This document shows, piece by piece, positions 6,959 to 13,532 of a DNA stretch of 13,532 bases. Position 1 is the stretch's first letter; each line of letters begins with the position of its first letter. The position numbers were made by a program, and so were the translations under genes. The notes under the pieces were generated by a model. That model saw nothing but the letters and a program-made list of their open reading frames with translations. It ran no database searches and had not been told where the DNA came from. The stretch comes from Bacteroidia bacterium (GTDB lineage Bacteria > Bacteroidota > Bacteroidia > Flavobacteriales > Flavobacteriaceae), in NCBI GenBank assembly GCA_030431085.1, contig JAUIJW010000040.1, forward strand, positions 1 to 13,532, read 5' to 3'.

Positions 6959-8428
6959 TTAAATTTTCTCTTCTTTTAATCCCTTTTTAAAGTCTATATT
7001 AAAATTAAAACCAAGAGTAAAACTAATGTTACTGTATTGTACAGAAGCGTTGTTTTGTATGTCTCCCCTTAAATAATTGTCTTGCGATGCACTGGTCATG
7101 CTTACAAATTGAGGCGTATCACTTGAGGATCCAAAACCATAATTTACCCCAAAAGTTAAATCTGTTCTGGGCCCGGTGATAATCATACCAGATGCAATGT
7201 GATAAATATCCCAAAAAGTCATATTAGGCACAAAATCTGTCGTTCTATCCAAAACCTCATCATCAATAAAATTAAAATCTGTTCTAAAACTACCTACATA
7301 AATTAGCCTTTCATTGAACCTATAGGCTACTGAAAAACCAGCGTTGATCACACTTTTATTAGCCATGACTGGGATGGCATAATTAGGATCTGGAGAAGTT
7401 GGGTTTTCTAAATCTACACTATTATCCTTTTCTTTAATAATTTGATACTTATCAATTTTAGCAAACCATTCTGTGGCTATACTTAAGGTTAGTTTTTTTA
7501 GAGTGTAGTCTGCACCAATATTTACAGAAAATGGTGTTTTATAAACCCCTGCATAATAAGTATGGACGGCAGATGAGTATTGTATTTTCTGCACTTTGTC
7601 TGGCAAAAAACTAGAATGTGCCCGTTGTGACTGATTGTTTAGCAACCCTAAACTTATGGAAGGCGACGTTATGGTCATTCCAAGCTTTAAATCGTCATAA
7701 TCAAAATCAATTCCTCCCTTAAAAATAAAGCCTAAAGCCCTATGGTGAAGCTCCTCTTGATCTAAATTGTTCGCTATCTTAGAAAAATTTTGATTGGGTA
7801 AATTTCTTTCATCCTCATGAAAAGCTACGGCGCTATAACTTCTATTAAAATCTTGAGTTCTAATAAAAATATTTGTACTTAACCCTACACCAATATGTTG
7901 AGATAATCGATATGATACAGAGCCAACTACCCAGCTTTCTCTCACTCTATTTTCGTATTTATATTGTCCTTGAAACACGTCTAACTCATCGTCTGGTAAA
8001 AGATAATTACCAACCTCTTCATGGTTAAGTAAAAAACTATAGTTGTTCACATATTTTGTCAATACACCTATGGCATAAGCCATTTTAGGATTTTTATTCA
8101 ATCTTTTTAAGTACCCAAATAAAGAGGGCGCTACATCTACATTTAGGTAATTTAAATTAACCTGATCTCCTCCTGCATTGGTAATTCTTAAATAATCTAT
8201 CGCTAATACATCGGCTTGACCCTCAAAAAAATCATTTTCTATAAACGGTAAGGCACCGGGGTTATAATAAATAGCCGAAACCGTTCTTGTTCCCGCCGTC
8301 GCTATACCACCTCTTAAAGTAGCTCCGGCACCATAATTATTAAACCAATAATTATTTTCTTGAGCCAATAAATGATGGACATGTATAATAAGTAATACTA
8401 TGATGATTATGCCTGCCTTTCTATTCAT
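6959..8428 (-). CDS. OmpP1/FadL-like outer-membrane protein
   Basis: The 489-residue product starts with a signal peptide: MNRK, a hydrophobic run (about 6-21), then a likely cleavage near LLAQ-ENN (about residue 23). The mature N-terminus has GAGATLRGGIATAG followed by YYNPGAL, which resembles the hatch region and NPA-type motif of the FadL/OmpP1 family. The rest alternates short polar turns with amphipathic beta strands (for example SYRLSQHIGVGLSTNIF, FTLGFNFNIDF), as in a monomeric beta-barrel. FadL-type channels pass long-chain fatty acids or other hydrophobic compounds across the outer membrane; the substrate here is unknown. The chain continues about ten residues past the last aromatic strand, so the C-terminus is not a canonical terminal Phe. 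The gene begins 5 nt after the GH3-family gene and probably shares its transcript. Family assignment is fairly sure, substrate is not. Confidence 0.8.
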   Translation of the reverse strand: MNRKAGIIIIVLLIIHVHHLLAQENNYWFNNYGAGATLRGGIATAGTRTVSAIYYNPGALPFIENDFFEGQADVLAIDYLRITNAGGDQVNLNYLNVDVAPSLFGYLKRLNKNPKMAYAIGVLTKYVNNYSFLLNHEEVGNYLLPDDELDVFQGQYKYENRVRESWVVGSVSYRLSQHIGVGLSTNIFIRTQDFNRSYSAVAFHEDERNLPNQNFSKIANNLDQEELHHRALGFIFKGGIDFDYDDLKLGMTITSPSISLGLLNNQSQRAHSSFLPDKVQKIQYSSAVHTYYAGVYKTPFSVNIGADYTLKKLTLSIATEWFAKIDKYQIIKEKDNSVDLENPTSPDPNYAIPVMANKSVINAGFSVAYRFNERLIYVGSFRTDFNFIDDEVLDRTTDFVPNMTFWDIYHIASGMIITGPRTDLTFGVNYGFGSSSDTPQFVSMTSASQDNYLRGDIQNNASVQYSNISFTLGFNFNIDFKKGLKEEKI

Positions 8429-8433
8429 TGAGC

Positions 8434-9990
8434 TTATTTGTTTTTTTGCTCACAGGCCTCTTGAGGTACTAACATAGTTTTAGCAATTTCCAAAAGCTCC
8501 TCTATCAAACTTCTATCATTCTTTAACCTTGGTACTTTATGCTGCCCTCCTAATTTTTTATTTATTTTAAGCCACTTATAAAACAATCCGCTTGGCGCCT
8601 GATGTACCTTTGGTAATGTCAAGGTCATATTGAGATACCTTTTTGCTTCATAATCAGAATTAATTTTCTGTAAATTAAGATCTAGAGTTATTGTAAATTC
8701 TTCAATACTTTTGGGTGGAATTTTAAATTCAATCATCCATTCGTGTGCGCCTTGATGACCTTCGGACATAAATATTGGTGCCACAGTATAATCTAACACT
8801 TCAGAATGGATATGGCTACAGGTTAATTTAAGGGCTTCCTCTGCATTTTCAACAATGAGTTCTTCGCCAAATGCATTGATAAAGTGCTTGGTTCTACCTG
8901 TAATTTTAATGCGGTATGGATTTAAGCTTGTAAACTTTACGGTATCGCCAATTAAATACCGCCATAGCCCTGAATTCGTGGTAATGACCAAGGCATAATT
9001 TTTATCTAATTCAACCTCACTTAAAAGTATGGCCACAGAATCTTCTCCGTTGAATTGGTCCATCGGAATAAACTCATAAAATATTCCATAATCTAACATT
9101 AAGAGTAATTCTTCGGTATGGTTCTGATCTTGAATTGCAAAAAAACCTTCAGAAGCGTTATAGGTTTCGTAATATTTAAAGTTCTCACTCGGAATCAGCT
9201 TTCTATATTGTTCTCTATATGGATTAAAATTAACTCCTCCGTGGAAAAACACTTCTAAATTAGGCCATACCTCCAAGATGTTATCTTTACCTGTAACGTC
9301 TAATACTCTCTGCAATAATACGAGCATCCACGAAGGTACGCCTGCCAAACTGGTTATATTTTCATGGATGGTTTCCTGAATAATTGCATCCATCTTTGTT
9401 TCCCATTCTTCCATCAAAGCCGTTTTCTGACTTGGGGCACTACTAAAATCAGCCCAGAATGGCATGTTCTCTATAATTATGGCTGATAAATCACCAAAAT
9501 AGGTATCATTATCTTCATATACCGCACTACTTCCACCTAAGCGTAACCCCTTACCCTTAAACAACTCTGTATGTTCGTTGTTATTAATGTACAAACACAG
9601 CATATCTTTCCCTGCCTTAAAGTGACAATTTTCTATGGCTTCATCACTAACTGGGATAAATTTACTTTTAGCGTTCGTTGTGCCGCTAGATTTCGCAAAC
9701 CATTGTATTTTTCCTGGCCAAAATAAGTTAAACTCCCCTTTTCGGGCTCTTTCAATTAAAGGCTCTAACGATTCATATTGCTGTATCGGTAATCTTTCGT
9801 TAAAAGTTTTATAATCTATAATGTTTTTAAAATGATACCGTTGGCCAATCTCTGTATCTTTCGCGGTACTTAATAAATGAAACAAAACTTCCTTTTGAGC
9901 ATCTTCCGGATAATTTAAAAACATATCTATTTGATACTTTCTCTTCTTTAATATCCACGCAACAACGGTATGAAATAATGGAATCTGCAT
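8434..9990 (-). CDS. GH3-family acyl-adenylating enzyme
   Basis: The 518-residue product is a member of the GH3 family (named for plant auxin-responsive genes), which belongs to the adenylate-forming enzymes. Plant members activate a carboxylic acid with ATP and join it to an amino acid. Nucleotide-binding motifs are in place: SSGTTNAKSKFIP (101-113, phosphate loop), YNASEGFFAIQ (277-287) and YLIGDTVKF (345-353). TGRTKHFINAFGEEL (364-378) marks the hinge to the C-terminal domain. There is no signal peptide, so it acts in the cytosol. Bacterial GH3 proteins of Bacteroidetes have no well-established substrate that I know of. The start at 9990 is supported by the compact 62-nt divergent gap to purE. 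The downstream partner, 5 nt away, is a FadL-like porin, which hints at a hydrophobic carboxylic acid as substrate; this is inference. Confidence 0.9.
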   Translation of the reverse strand: MQIPLFHTVVAWILKKRKYQIDMFLNYPEDAQKEVLFHLLSTAKDTEIGQRYHFKNIIDYKTFNERLPIQQYESLEPLIERARKGEFNLFWPGKIQWFAKSSGTTNAKSKFIPVSDEAIENCHFKAGKDMLCLYINNNEHTELFKGKGLRLGGSSAVYEDNDTYFGDLSAIIIENMPFWADFSSAPSQKTALMEEWETKMDAIIQETIHENITSLAGVPSWMLVLLQRVLDVTGKDNILEVWPNLEVFFHGGVNFNPYREQYRKLIPSENFKYYETYNASEGFFAIQDQNHTEELLLMLDYGIFYEFIPMDQFNGEDSVAILLSEVELDKNYALVITTNSGLWRYLIGDTVKFTSLNPYRIKITGRTKHFINAFGEELIVENAEEALKLTCSHIHSEVLDYTVAPIFMSEGHQGAHEWMIEFKIPPKSIEEFTITLDLNLQKINSDYEAKRYLNMTLTLPKVHQAPSGLFYKWLKINKKLGGQHKVPRLKNDRSLIEELLEIAKTMLVPQEACEQKNK

Positions 9991-10003
9991 AAGGTTTACA
10001 AGC

Positions 10004-10011
10004 TAATTTTG
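10004..10011 (+). promoter_or_regulatory. Candidate -7 box for purE
   Basis: TAATTTTG fits TAnnTTTG exactly, 41 nt before the purE ATG, in the 62-nt divergent region shared with the GH3 gene. A second, imperfect box TATCTTTA follows at 10015-10022. On the minus strand a near match TATTTTTA lies at 10035-10028, so the two promoters would overlap. None has a clear upstream TTG at standard spacing. Confidence 0.35.
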
Positions 10012-10052
10012 TATTATCTTTAGCCACTAAAAATACAAAAAATTATCACGTC

Positions 10053-10538
10053 ATGACAAAGGTTGGAGTTATTATGGGAAGCGATTCTGACTTGCCTATT
10101 ATGCAAGAAGCTATTGATATTTTACAAAGTTTTGATATTCAAACCGAAGTTGATATTGTATCGGCACACAGAACCCCAGAAAAACTTTTCGATTACGCTA
10201 AAAATGCCCATCTTAGAGATATTGCGGTTATTATTGCTGGTGCTGGTGGTGCTGCTCATTTACCTGGTATGGTGGCATCTATGAGTCCGCTGCCAGTCAT
10301 AGGCGTACCAGTTAAATCCAGAAATTCAATAGATGGTTGGGATTCTGTGCTCTCTATTCTGCAAATGCCAGGAGGAGTTCCTGTAGCAACTGTGGCTTTA
10401 GATGGCGCCAAGAATGCTGGAATTTTAGCGGCTCAAATCATTGGCGCACAAGATAAATGTGTATTAGATAAAATTATTCTTTATAAAGAAGCTTTAAAGT
10501 TAAAAGTTCAAGAAGCTTCTAAAAAGTTAAAGCAATAA
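10053..10538 (+). CDS. purE: N5-carboxyaminoimidazole ribonucleotide mutase PurE
   Basis: Class I PurE converts N5-CAIR (made by PurK) to CAIR in de novo purine synthesis in the cytosol. The 161-residue product has the expected motifs: GSDSDLP (9-15), SAHRTP (37-42, with the catalytic His39), AGAGGAAHLPGM (62-73, with His69) and MPGGVPVATV (105-114). SAHRTP, rather than the SAHKT form of class II AIR carboxylases, points to the PurK-dependent mutase. Length is normal for the family. The gene is divergent from the GH3 gene and is followed 29 nt later by the M3 peptidase gene with no terminator visible between them. purK, often next to purE, is not in this window. Confidence 0.96.
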   Translation: MTKVGVIMGSDSDLPIMQEAIDILQSFDIQTEVDIVSAHRTPEKLFDYAKNAHLRDIAVIIAGAGGAAHLPGMVASMSPLPVIGVPVKSRNSIDGWDSVLSILQMPGGVPVATVALDGAKNAGILAAQIIGAQDKCVLDKIILYKEALKLKVQEASKKLKQ

Positions 10539-10567
10539 TATCTAGATCTCAAAAAAACAATTGACTT

Positions 10568-12595
10568 ATGAAAAATCCACTTTTAGCCGATTTTAATATG
10601 GCCTACGATACTGCACCTTTTTCTAAAATAAAAAATGAATATTTTGAAGCTGCTTTTACCGAGGTGATTGCTATCGCCAAAACTGAAATAGATAATATTG
10701 CAAATCAAAAAAGCCAACCAACCTTTGCAAATACCATCGAAGCCTTAGAATTTTCTGGAGAAAAACTTGATCGGGTTTCTAGTATTTTTTTTAATCTAAA
10801 TTCTGCTGAGACTAATGAAGAGATTCAGCGTATAGCCCAAAAAGTATCGCCATGGTTAACAGATTTTAGCAATGATATTCTACTAAACGAATCGCTTTTT
10901 AAAAGAATTAAGGCCATTTATCAAAATAAAGACAGTTTAAATCTAAACCCTGAGCAGCATACTTTATTAGAAAAAAAGTATAAGAGTTTTGTTAGAAATG
11001 GTGCCAACCTATCTCAGGCCGATAAAGAAAAACTCCGTGAGATTGATAAAAAAATAGCTTCCTTAAGCTTAAAATTTGGAGAAAATATTTTAGCCGAAAC
11101 CAATGCTTTTGAACTAGTTATTACTGATGAACAGCAACTTTCTGGCTTACCAGACGGGGCCATAGAATCTGCCAAAGCCATGGCACGGGATAAAAACATT
11201 GAAGGTTGGTTATTTACTTTAGACTACCCAAGTTATATCCCACTAATGACTTATGCAGATGACAGAGACTTACGTCAAAAAATGGCTCTAGCTTTTGGCG
11301 CTCGTAGCTTTAAAAATAACGACCAAGATAACCAAAGTATTGTTTTGGATATTGTAAAATTAAGGCATAAAAGAGCAAATTTATTGGGGTATAATACTCA
11401 TGCTCATTTTGTTTTAGAAGAGCGCATGGCCGAAACACCAGAAAAAGTTAATTCTTTTTTGAATGATCTTCTTACCAAAGCTTTCCCTGCTGCTCAAAAA
11501 GATTTTGAGTGCATTAAAGATATCGCTGCGAAAGATGGAATTAATCAAGTGCAAAAATGGGATGGTGCATATTATTCAGAAAAACTTAAAAAACAAAGGT
11601 TTAACTTAGATGATGAGTTATTAAAACCCTACTTTAAATTAGACAATGTATTGCAGGGAGCATTTACTATTGCACAGAGATTATATGATTTGAAATTTGA
11701 AGAAGTTTTTAATATCGATAAATATCATGATGAAGTTACTACTTATAAAGTAACCGATTTGAACGATCGTTTTATAGCAGTTTTATATGCTGATTTTTTT
11801 CCCCGGAAGGGCAAACGAAATGGGGCATGGATGACCTCGTACAAAAACCAGTGGATAAAAGACAATAACAATTCAAGACCACATATTTCAATAGTTTGTA
11901 ATTTTACAAAACCTACGCCAACCAAACCCTCATTATTAACCTTTAACGAGGTAACCACTTTGTTTCATGAGTTTGGTCATGCTTTACATGGTATGTTAGC
12001 CAACACCACTTACCCCAGTTTATCTGGCACACATGTATATTGGGACTTTGTAGAATTACCAAGTCAAGTATTAGAAAACTGGTGTTATGAAGAAGAGGCA
12101 TTAAAGCTATTTGCTAAACACTATACAACGGGTGAAATTATTCCAATAGAATTGGTCGATAAAATTAAAAAATCGGCTAATTTCTTAGAAGGTATGGCCA
12201 CTCTGAGGCAATTGAGTTTTGGTTTATTGGATATGGCTTGGCATGCTCAAAATCCTAAAGACATTAACAACGTTAAAGCATTTGAGACCAAAGCTTTTGA
12301 AGGCACACAACTTTACCCTGATGTAGCAGAGAATTGTATGAGTACAGCTTTTTCTCATATTTTTCAAGGTGGATACTCTTCTGGATATTACAGTTATAAA
12401 TGGGCAGAGGTTTTAGATGCTGATGCTTTTGAAGCGTTTAAAGAAAAGGGAATTTTTGATAAAGAAACGGCACATAAATTTAAGACCTTTATTTTGAGTA
12501 AAGGTGGCACAGAAAAACCAATGGATTTATACCAAAAATTTAGAGGAAAAGCACCTAACCCTGAAGCTTTATTAAAAAGAGCGGGATTATTATAA
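10568..12595 (+). CDS. M3-family metallopeptidase (Dcp/oligopeptidase A-like)
   Basis: This 675-residue zinc peptidase carries the M3 active site TLFHEFGHALHGM with His467-Glu468-x-x-His471, and the third zinc ligand Glu496 in DFVELPSQ. The substrate-loop pattern GGYSSGYYSYKWAEVLDADAF lies near the C-terminus. Length and architecture fit peptidyl-dipeptidase Dcp and oligopeptidase A, which degrade short peptides. There is no signal peptide or lipobox at the N-terminus (MKNPLLADFNMAYDTAPF), so the enzyme is cytosolic and likely works in peptide recycling. Whether it removes C-terminal dipeptides or cuts internally cannot be told from sequence alone. The 29-nt gap after purE suggests co-transcription without an obvious functional link. 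The last codons and the stop lie within a terminator hairpin shared with the convergent gene. Confidence 0.94.
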   Translation: MKNPLLADFNMAYDTAPFSKIKNEYFEAAFTEVIAIAKTEIDNIANQKSQPTFANTIEALEFSGEKLDRVSSIFFNLNSAETNEEIQRIAQKVSPWLTDFSNDILLNESLFKRIKAIYQNKDSLNLNPEQHTLLEKKYKSFVRNGANLSQADKEKLREIDKKIASLSLKFGENILAETNAFELVITDEQQLSGLPDGAIESAKAMARDKNIEGWLFTLDYPSYIPLMTYADDRDLRQKMALAFGARSFKNNDQDNQSIVLDIVKLRHKRANLLGYNTHAHFVLEERMAETPEKVNSFLNDLLTKAFPAAQKDFECIKDIAAKDGINQVQKWDGAYYSEKLKKQRFNLDDELLKPYFKLDNVLQGAFTIAQRLYDLKFEEVFNIDKYHDEVTTYKVTDLNDRFIAVLYADFFPRKGKRNGAWMTSYKNQWIKDNNNSRPHISIVCNFTKPTPTKPSLLTFNEVTTLFHEFGHALHGMLANTTYPSLSGTHVYWDFVELPSQVLENWCYEEEALKLFAKHYTTGEIIPIELVDKIKKSANFLEGMATLRQLSFGLLDMAWHAQNPKDINNVKAFETKAFEGTQLYPDVAENCMSTAFSHIFQGGYSSGYYSYKWAEVLDADAFEAFKEKGIFDKETAHKFKTFILSKGGTEKPMDLYQKFRGKAPNPEALLKRAGLL

Positions 12596-12612
12596 ATCCC
12601 ACTCTTTAATTT
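12574..12612. terminator. Bidirectional intrinsic terminator
   Basis: Arms at 12576-12588 and 12595-12607 (AAAGAGCGGGATT and AATCCCACTCTTT) pair over 13 positions with one C/A mismatch around a 6-nt loop. The stem is GC-rich by local standards. It has an A run on the left (12574-12578) and T-rich sequence on the right, so it can act for both the M3 peptidase gene (plus) and the SnoaL-like gene (minus). The left arm is inside the peptidase coding end; on the other strand the hairpin starts 3 nt after the stop. Confidence 0.75.
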
Positions 12613-12979
12613 ATTGTGGCATAGGTGTGAAGAAAAATTCCTCTCTTACAATTTTCCCATCTTTAACTTGGTATAAACATATTTCTTCCATAGTACTTCT
12701 TGGAGCACCTTTAAAAGTAACATCCATCTTCATGGAACATGAAAAGAAATTATCTGCCACCACTGGATCTGATACTTCCATACCGTGAAACTCTTCTACC
12801 ATATTATTAAATTCTTCACCTTTTTTAATCACATCTTCAATACCTTTCACTTCTTTAACAGGAGCACCATCGGGCTCAACACTCACAATATCATTACTAT
12901 ATAAATCTTTCATTGCGGCTTCAAATTGACCTTGACGGCAATACTCTACTAATTTTGTGGCTACATCTTTTGTACTCAT
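12611..12979 (-). CDS. SnoaL/NTF2-like small protein
   Basis: The 122-residue product begins with a helical segment (ATKLVEYCRQGQFEAAMKDLYSNDIVSVEP), the typical opening of the NTF2-like superfamily cone fold, and continues with strands ending in EEICLYQVKDGKIVREEFFF, the usual closing pattern of SnoaL-like domains. No signal peptide or membrane segment is present. Superfamily members range from small-molecule isomerases and cyclases to non-enzymatic ligand-binding proteins, so no function can be assigned. It stands alone between the convergent M3 peptidase gene (15 nt away, across a shared terminator) and the divergent lpd-like gene 193 nt upstream. I see no convincing TAnnTTTG box on its strand; the closest is TAACTTAG at 13025-13018. 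Confidence 0.83.
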   Translation of the reverse strand: MSTKDVATKLVEYCRQGQFEAAMKDLYSNDIVSVEPDGAPVKEVKGIEDVIKKGEEFNNMVEEFHGMEVSDPVVADNFFSCSMKMDVTFKGAPRSTMEEICLYQVKDGKIVREEFFFTPMPQ

Positions 12980-13052
12980 GGGTTAGTCTTTTTATTGGTT
13001 AATATTTTTCATTTAGCCTAAGTTACTATTTTAAAGAACAATACAGTGTTAA

Positions 13053-13125
13053 TAAATTCTCAATTTTATGGATTTCACTTTTAAACTATCGGTAAATTCA
13101 AGGCTTAAATCATGCATAAATTCAA
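13053..13125. repeat. Three TAAATTC repeats upstream of lpd-like gene
   Basis: TAAATTC occurs at 13053, 13093 and 13117, the last two extended to TAAATTCAA and 24 nt apart. They lie in the 193-nt divergent region, the last ending 11 nt before the TACTTTTG box. They may be regulator sites or chance in AT-rich DNA; the rest of the region shows nothing else recognisable. Confidence 0.25.
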
Positions 13126-13136
13126 TCATTTATACT

Positions 13137-13144
13137 TACTTTTG
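13137..13144 (+). promoter_or_regulatory. Bacteroidetes-type -7 box before lpd-like gene
   Basis: TACTTTTG fits TAnnTTTG exactly, 28 nt before the ATG at 13173, leaving a leader of about 20 nt. It is the same octamer as the one before the DUF4286 gene. The upstream TTG element is not evident. Confidence 0.5.
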
Positions 13145-13172
13145 TATTCCTTAAATAAAATTAAACATTCTT

Positions 13173-13532
13173 ATGAATTCTTATGATGTAGCTGTAATTG
13201 GCTCTGGACCTGGTGGATATGTTGCAGCAATTCGTTGCGCACAACTAGGCATGAAAACTGCAATAATTGAAAAATACAATACACTTGGTGGCACCTGTCT
13301 TAATGTTGGATGTATACCAAGTAAAGCCTTACTCGATTCTTCACACCATTACGAAGATGCGGTAAAGCATTTTGACGCCCATGGTATTGAAATTCCTGGC
13401 GATTTAAAAGTCAACCTTCAAAAAATGATTGCTCGTAAACAAGCGGTTGTTGATCAAACTACTGGTGGTATTGACTTTTTAATGAAGAAAAACAAAATTG
13501 ATGTTTATACCGGAGTTGGTACGTTTAAAGAT
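13173..13532 (+). CDS. lpdA: Dihydrolipoyl dehydrogenase, 3' end outside the window
   Basis: The frame runs from ATG 13173 to the window end, giving the first 120 residues of a flavoprotein disulfide reductase. Residues 8-15 (VIGSGPGG) form the FAD-binding dinucleotide fold, Glu33 in IIEK is the expected ribose-binding acid, and GGTCLNVGCIPSKALL (39-54) holds the redox cysteine pair Cys42/Cys47. That last pattern is specific to dihydrolipoyl dehydrogenase (E3), which reoxidises dihydrolipoyl groups of the pyruvate, 2-oxoglutarate, branched-chain or glycine cleavage complexes and makes NADH. Glutathione or mercuric reductases are close relatives with a different motif context. The start fits: the FAD fold begins at residue 4. 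No other complex subunit is nearby, so which complex it serves cannot be told. It is preceded by a promoter-like box and seems to head its own transcript. Confidence 0.92.
   Translation, partial: MNSYDVAVIGSGPGGYVAAIRCAQLGMKTAIIEKYNTLGGTCLNVGCIPSKALLDSSHHYEDAVKHFDAHGIEIPGDLKVNLQKMIARKQAVVDQTTGGIDFLMKKNKIDVYTGVGTFKD

Noticed and set aside
9827..10027. Minus-strand ORF overlapping the start of the GH3 gene
   Set aside because: Out of frame with the GH3 coding sequence, whose N-terminus is well supported; no domain visible.
10063..10284. Plus-strand leucine-rich ORF inside purE
   Set aside because: A frame-shifted reading of purE; the hydrophobic look comes from AT-rich codons, and the purE motifs hold in the true frame.
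11014..11199. Minus-strand ORF inside the M3 peptidase gene, and a similar one at 11743-11958
   Set aside because: Both are antisense shadows of a coding region with intact active-site motifs.
1..13532. Mobile elements, CRISPR arrays, tRNA or rRNA genes, phage or defence genes
   Set aside because: Searched by eye; gaps between genes are all under 200 nt, coding genes are intact and housekeeping in type, and no terminal repeats, spacer arrays or cloverleaf sequences were seen.

Overview
The window looks like a stretch of core chromosome from a low-GC member of the Bacteroidota, most likely class Flavobacteriia. This rests on the AT-rich composition, promoter-like boxes matching the Bacteroidetes TAnnTTTG pattern ahead of several genes, scarce Shine-Dalgarno sequences, and the protein set (DUF4286 protein, Bacteroidetes-type GlnRS, GH3-family protein, FadL/OmpP1-like porin). 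I could not run a database search, so the taxonomic level is an inference.

Layout. Bases 1-4075 hold a plus-strand run: the 3' part of a TPR-repeat protein gene, a DUF4286 gene, rsmA (16S rRNA dimethyltransferase) and mgtE (Mg2+ transporter). DUF4286-rsmA-mgtE are packed with a 1-nt gap and an 11-nt overlap and look like one operon with its own promoter at about 1617. From 4168 to 6856, glnS and a long-chain polyprenyl diphosphate synthase follow on the same strand; the latter appears to start at TTG. From 6959 to 9990 the strand switches: a GH3-family adenylating enzyme gene and a FadL/OmpP1-type outer-membrane protein gene, 5 nt apart, form a minus-strand pair. A short divergent region leads back to the plus strand with purE and an M3-family metallopeptidase. 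The metallopeptidase converges on a small minus-strand SnoaL/NTF2-like gene across a clear bidirectional terminator hairpin. At the right edge the first 120 codons of a dihydrolipoyl dehydrogenase gene enter the window.

Functionally the genes cover ribosome maturation, Mg2+ import, glutaminyl-tRNA synthesis, isoprenoid chain synthesis (probably the menaquinone side chain), purine synthesis, peptide turnover and 2-oxoacid dehydrogenase chemistry. The least understood parts are the GH3/FadL-like pair, the DUF4286 protein tied to rsmA, and the SnoaL-like protein. I saw no mobile element, CRISPR array, phage gene, tRNA or rRNA, and no intergenic gap exceeds 200 nt. I do not find convincing evidence of a wholly new system; the GH3-porin pair is the best candidate for unexplored biology.
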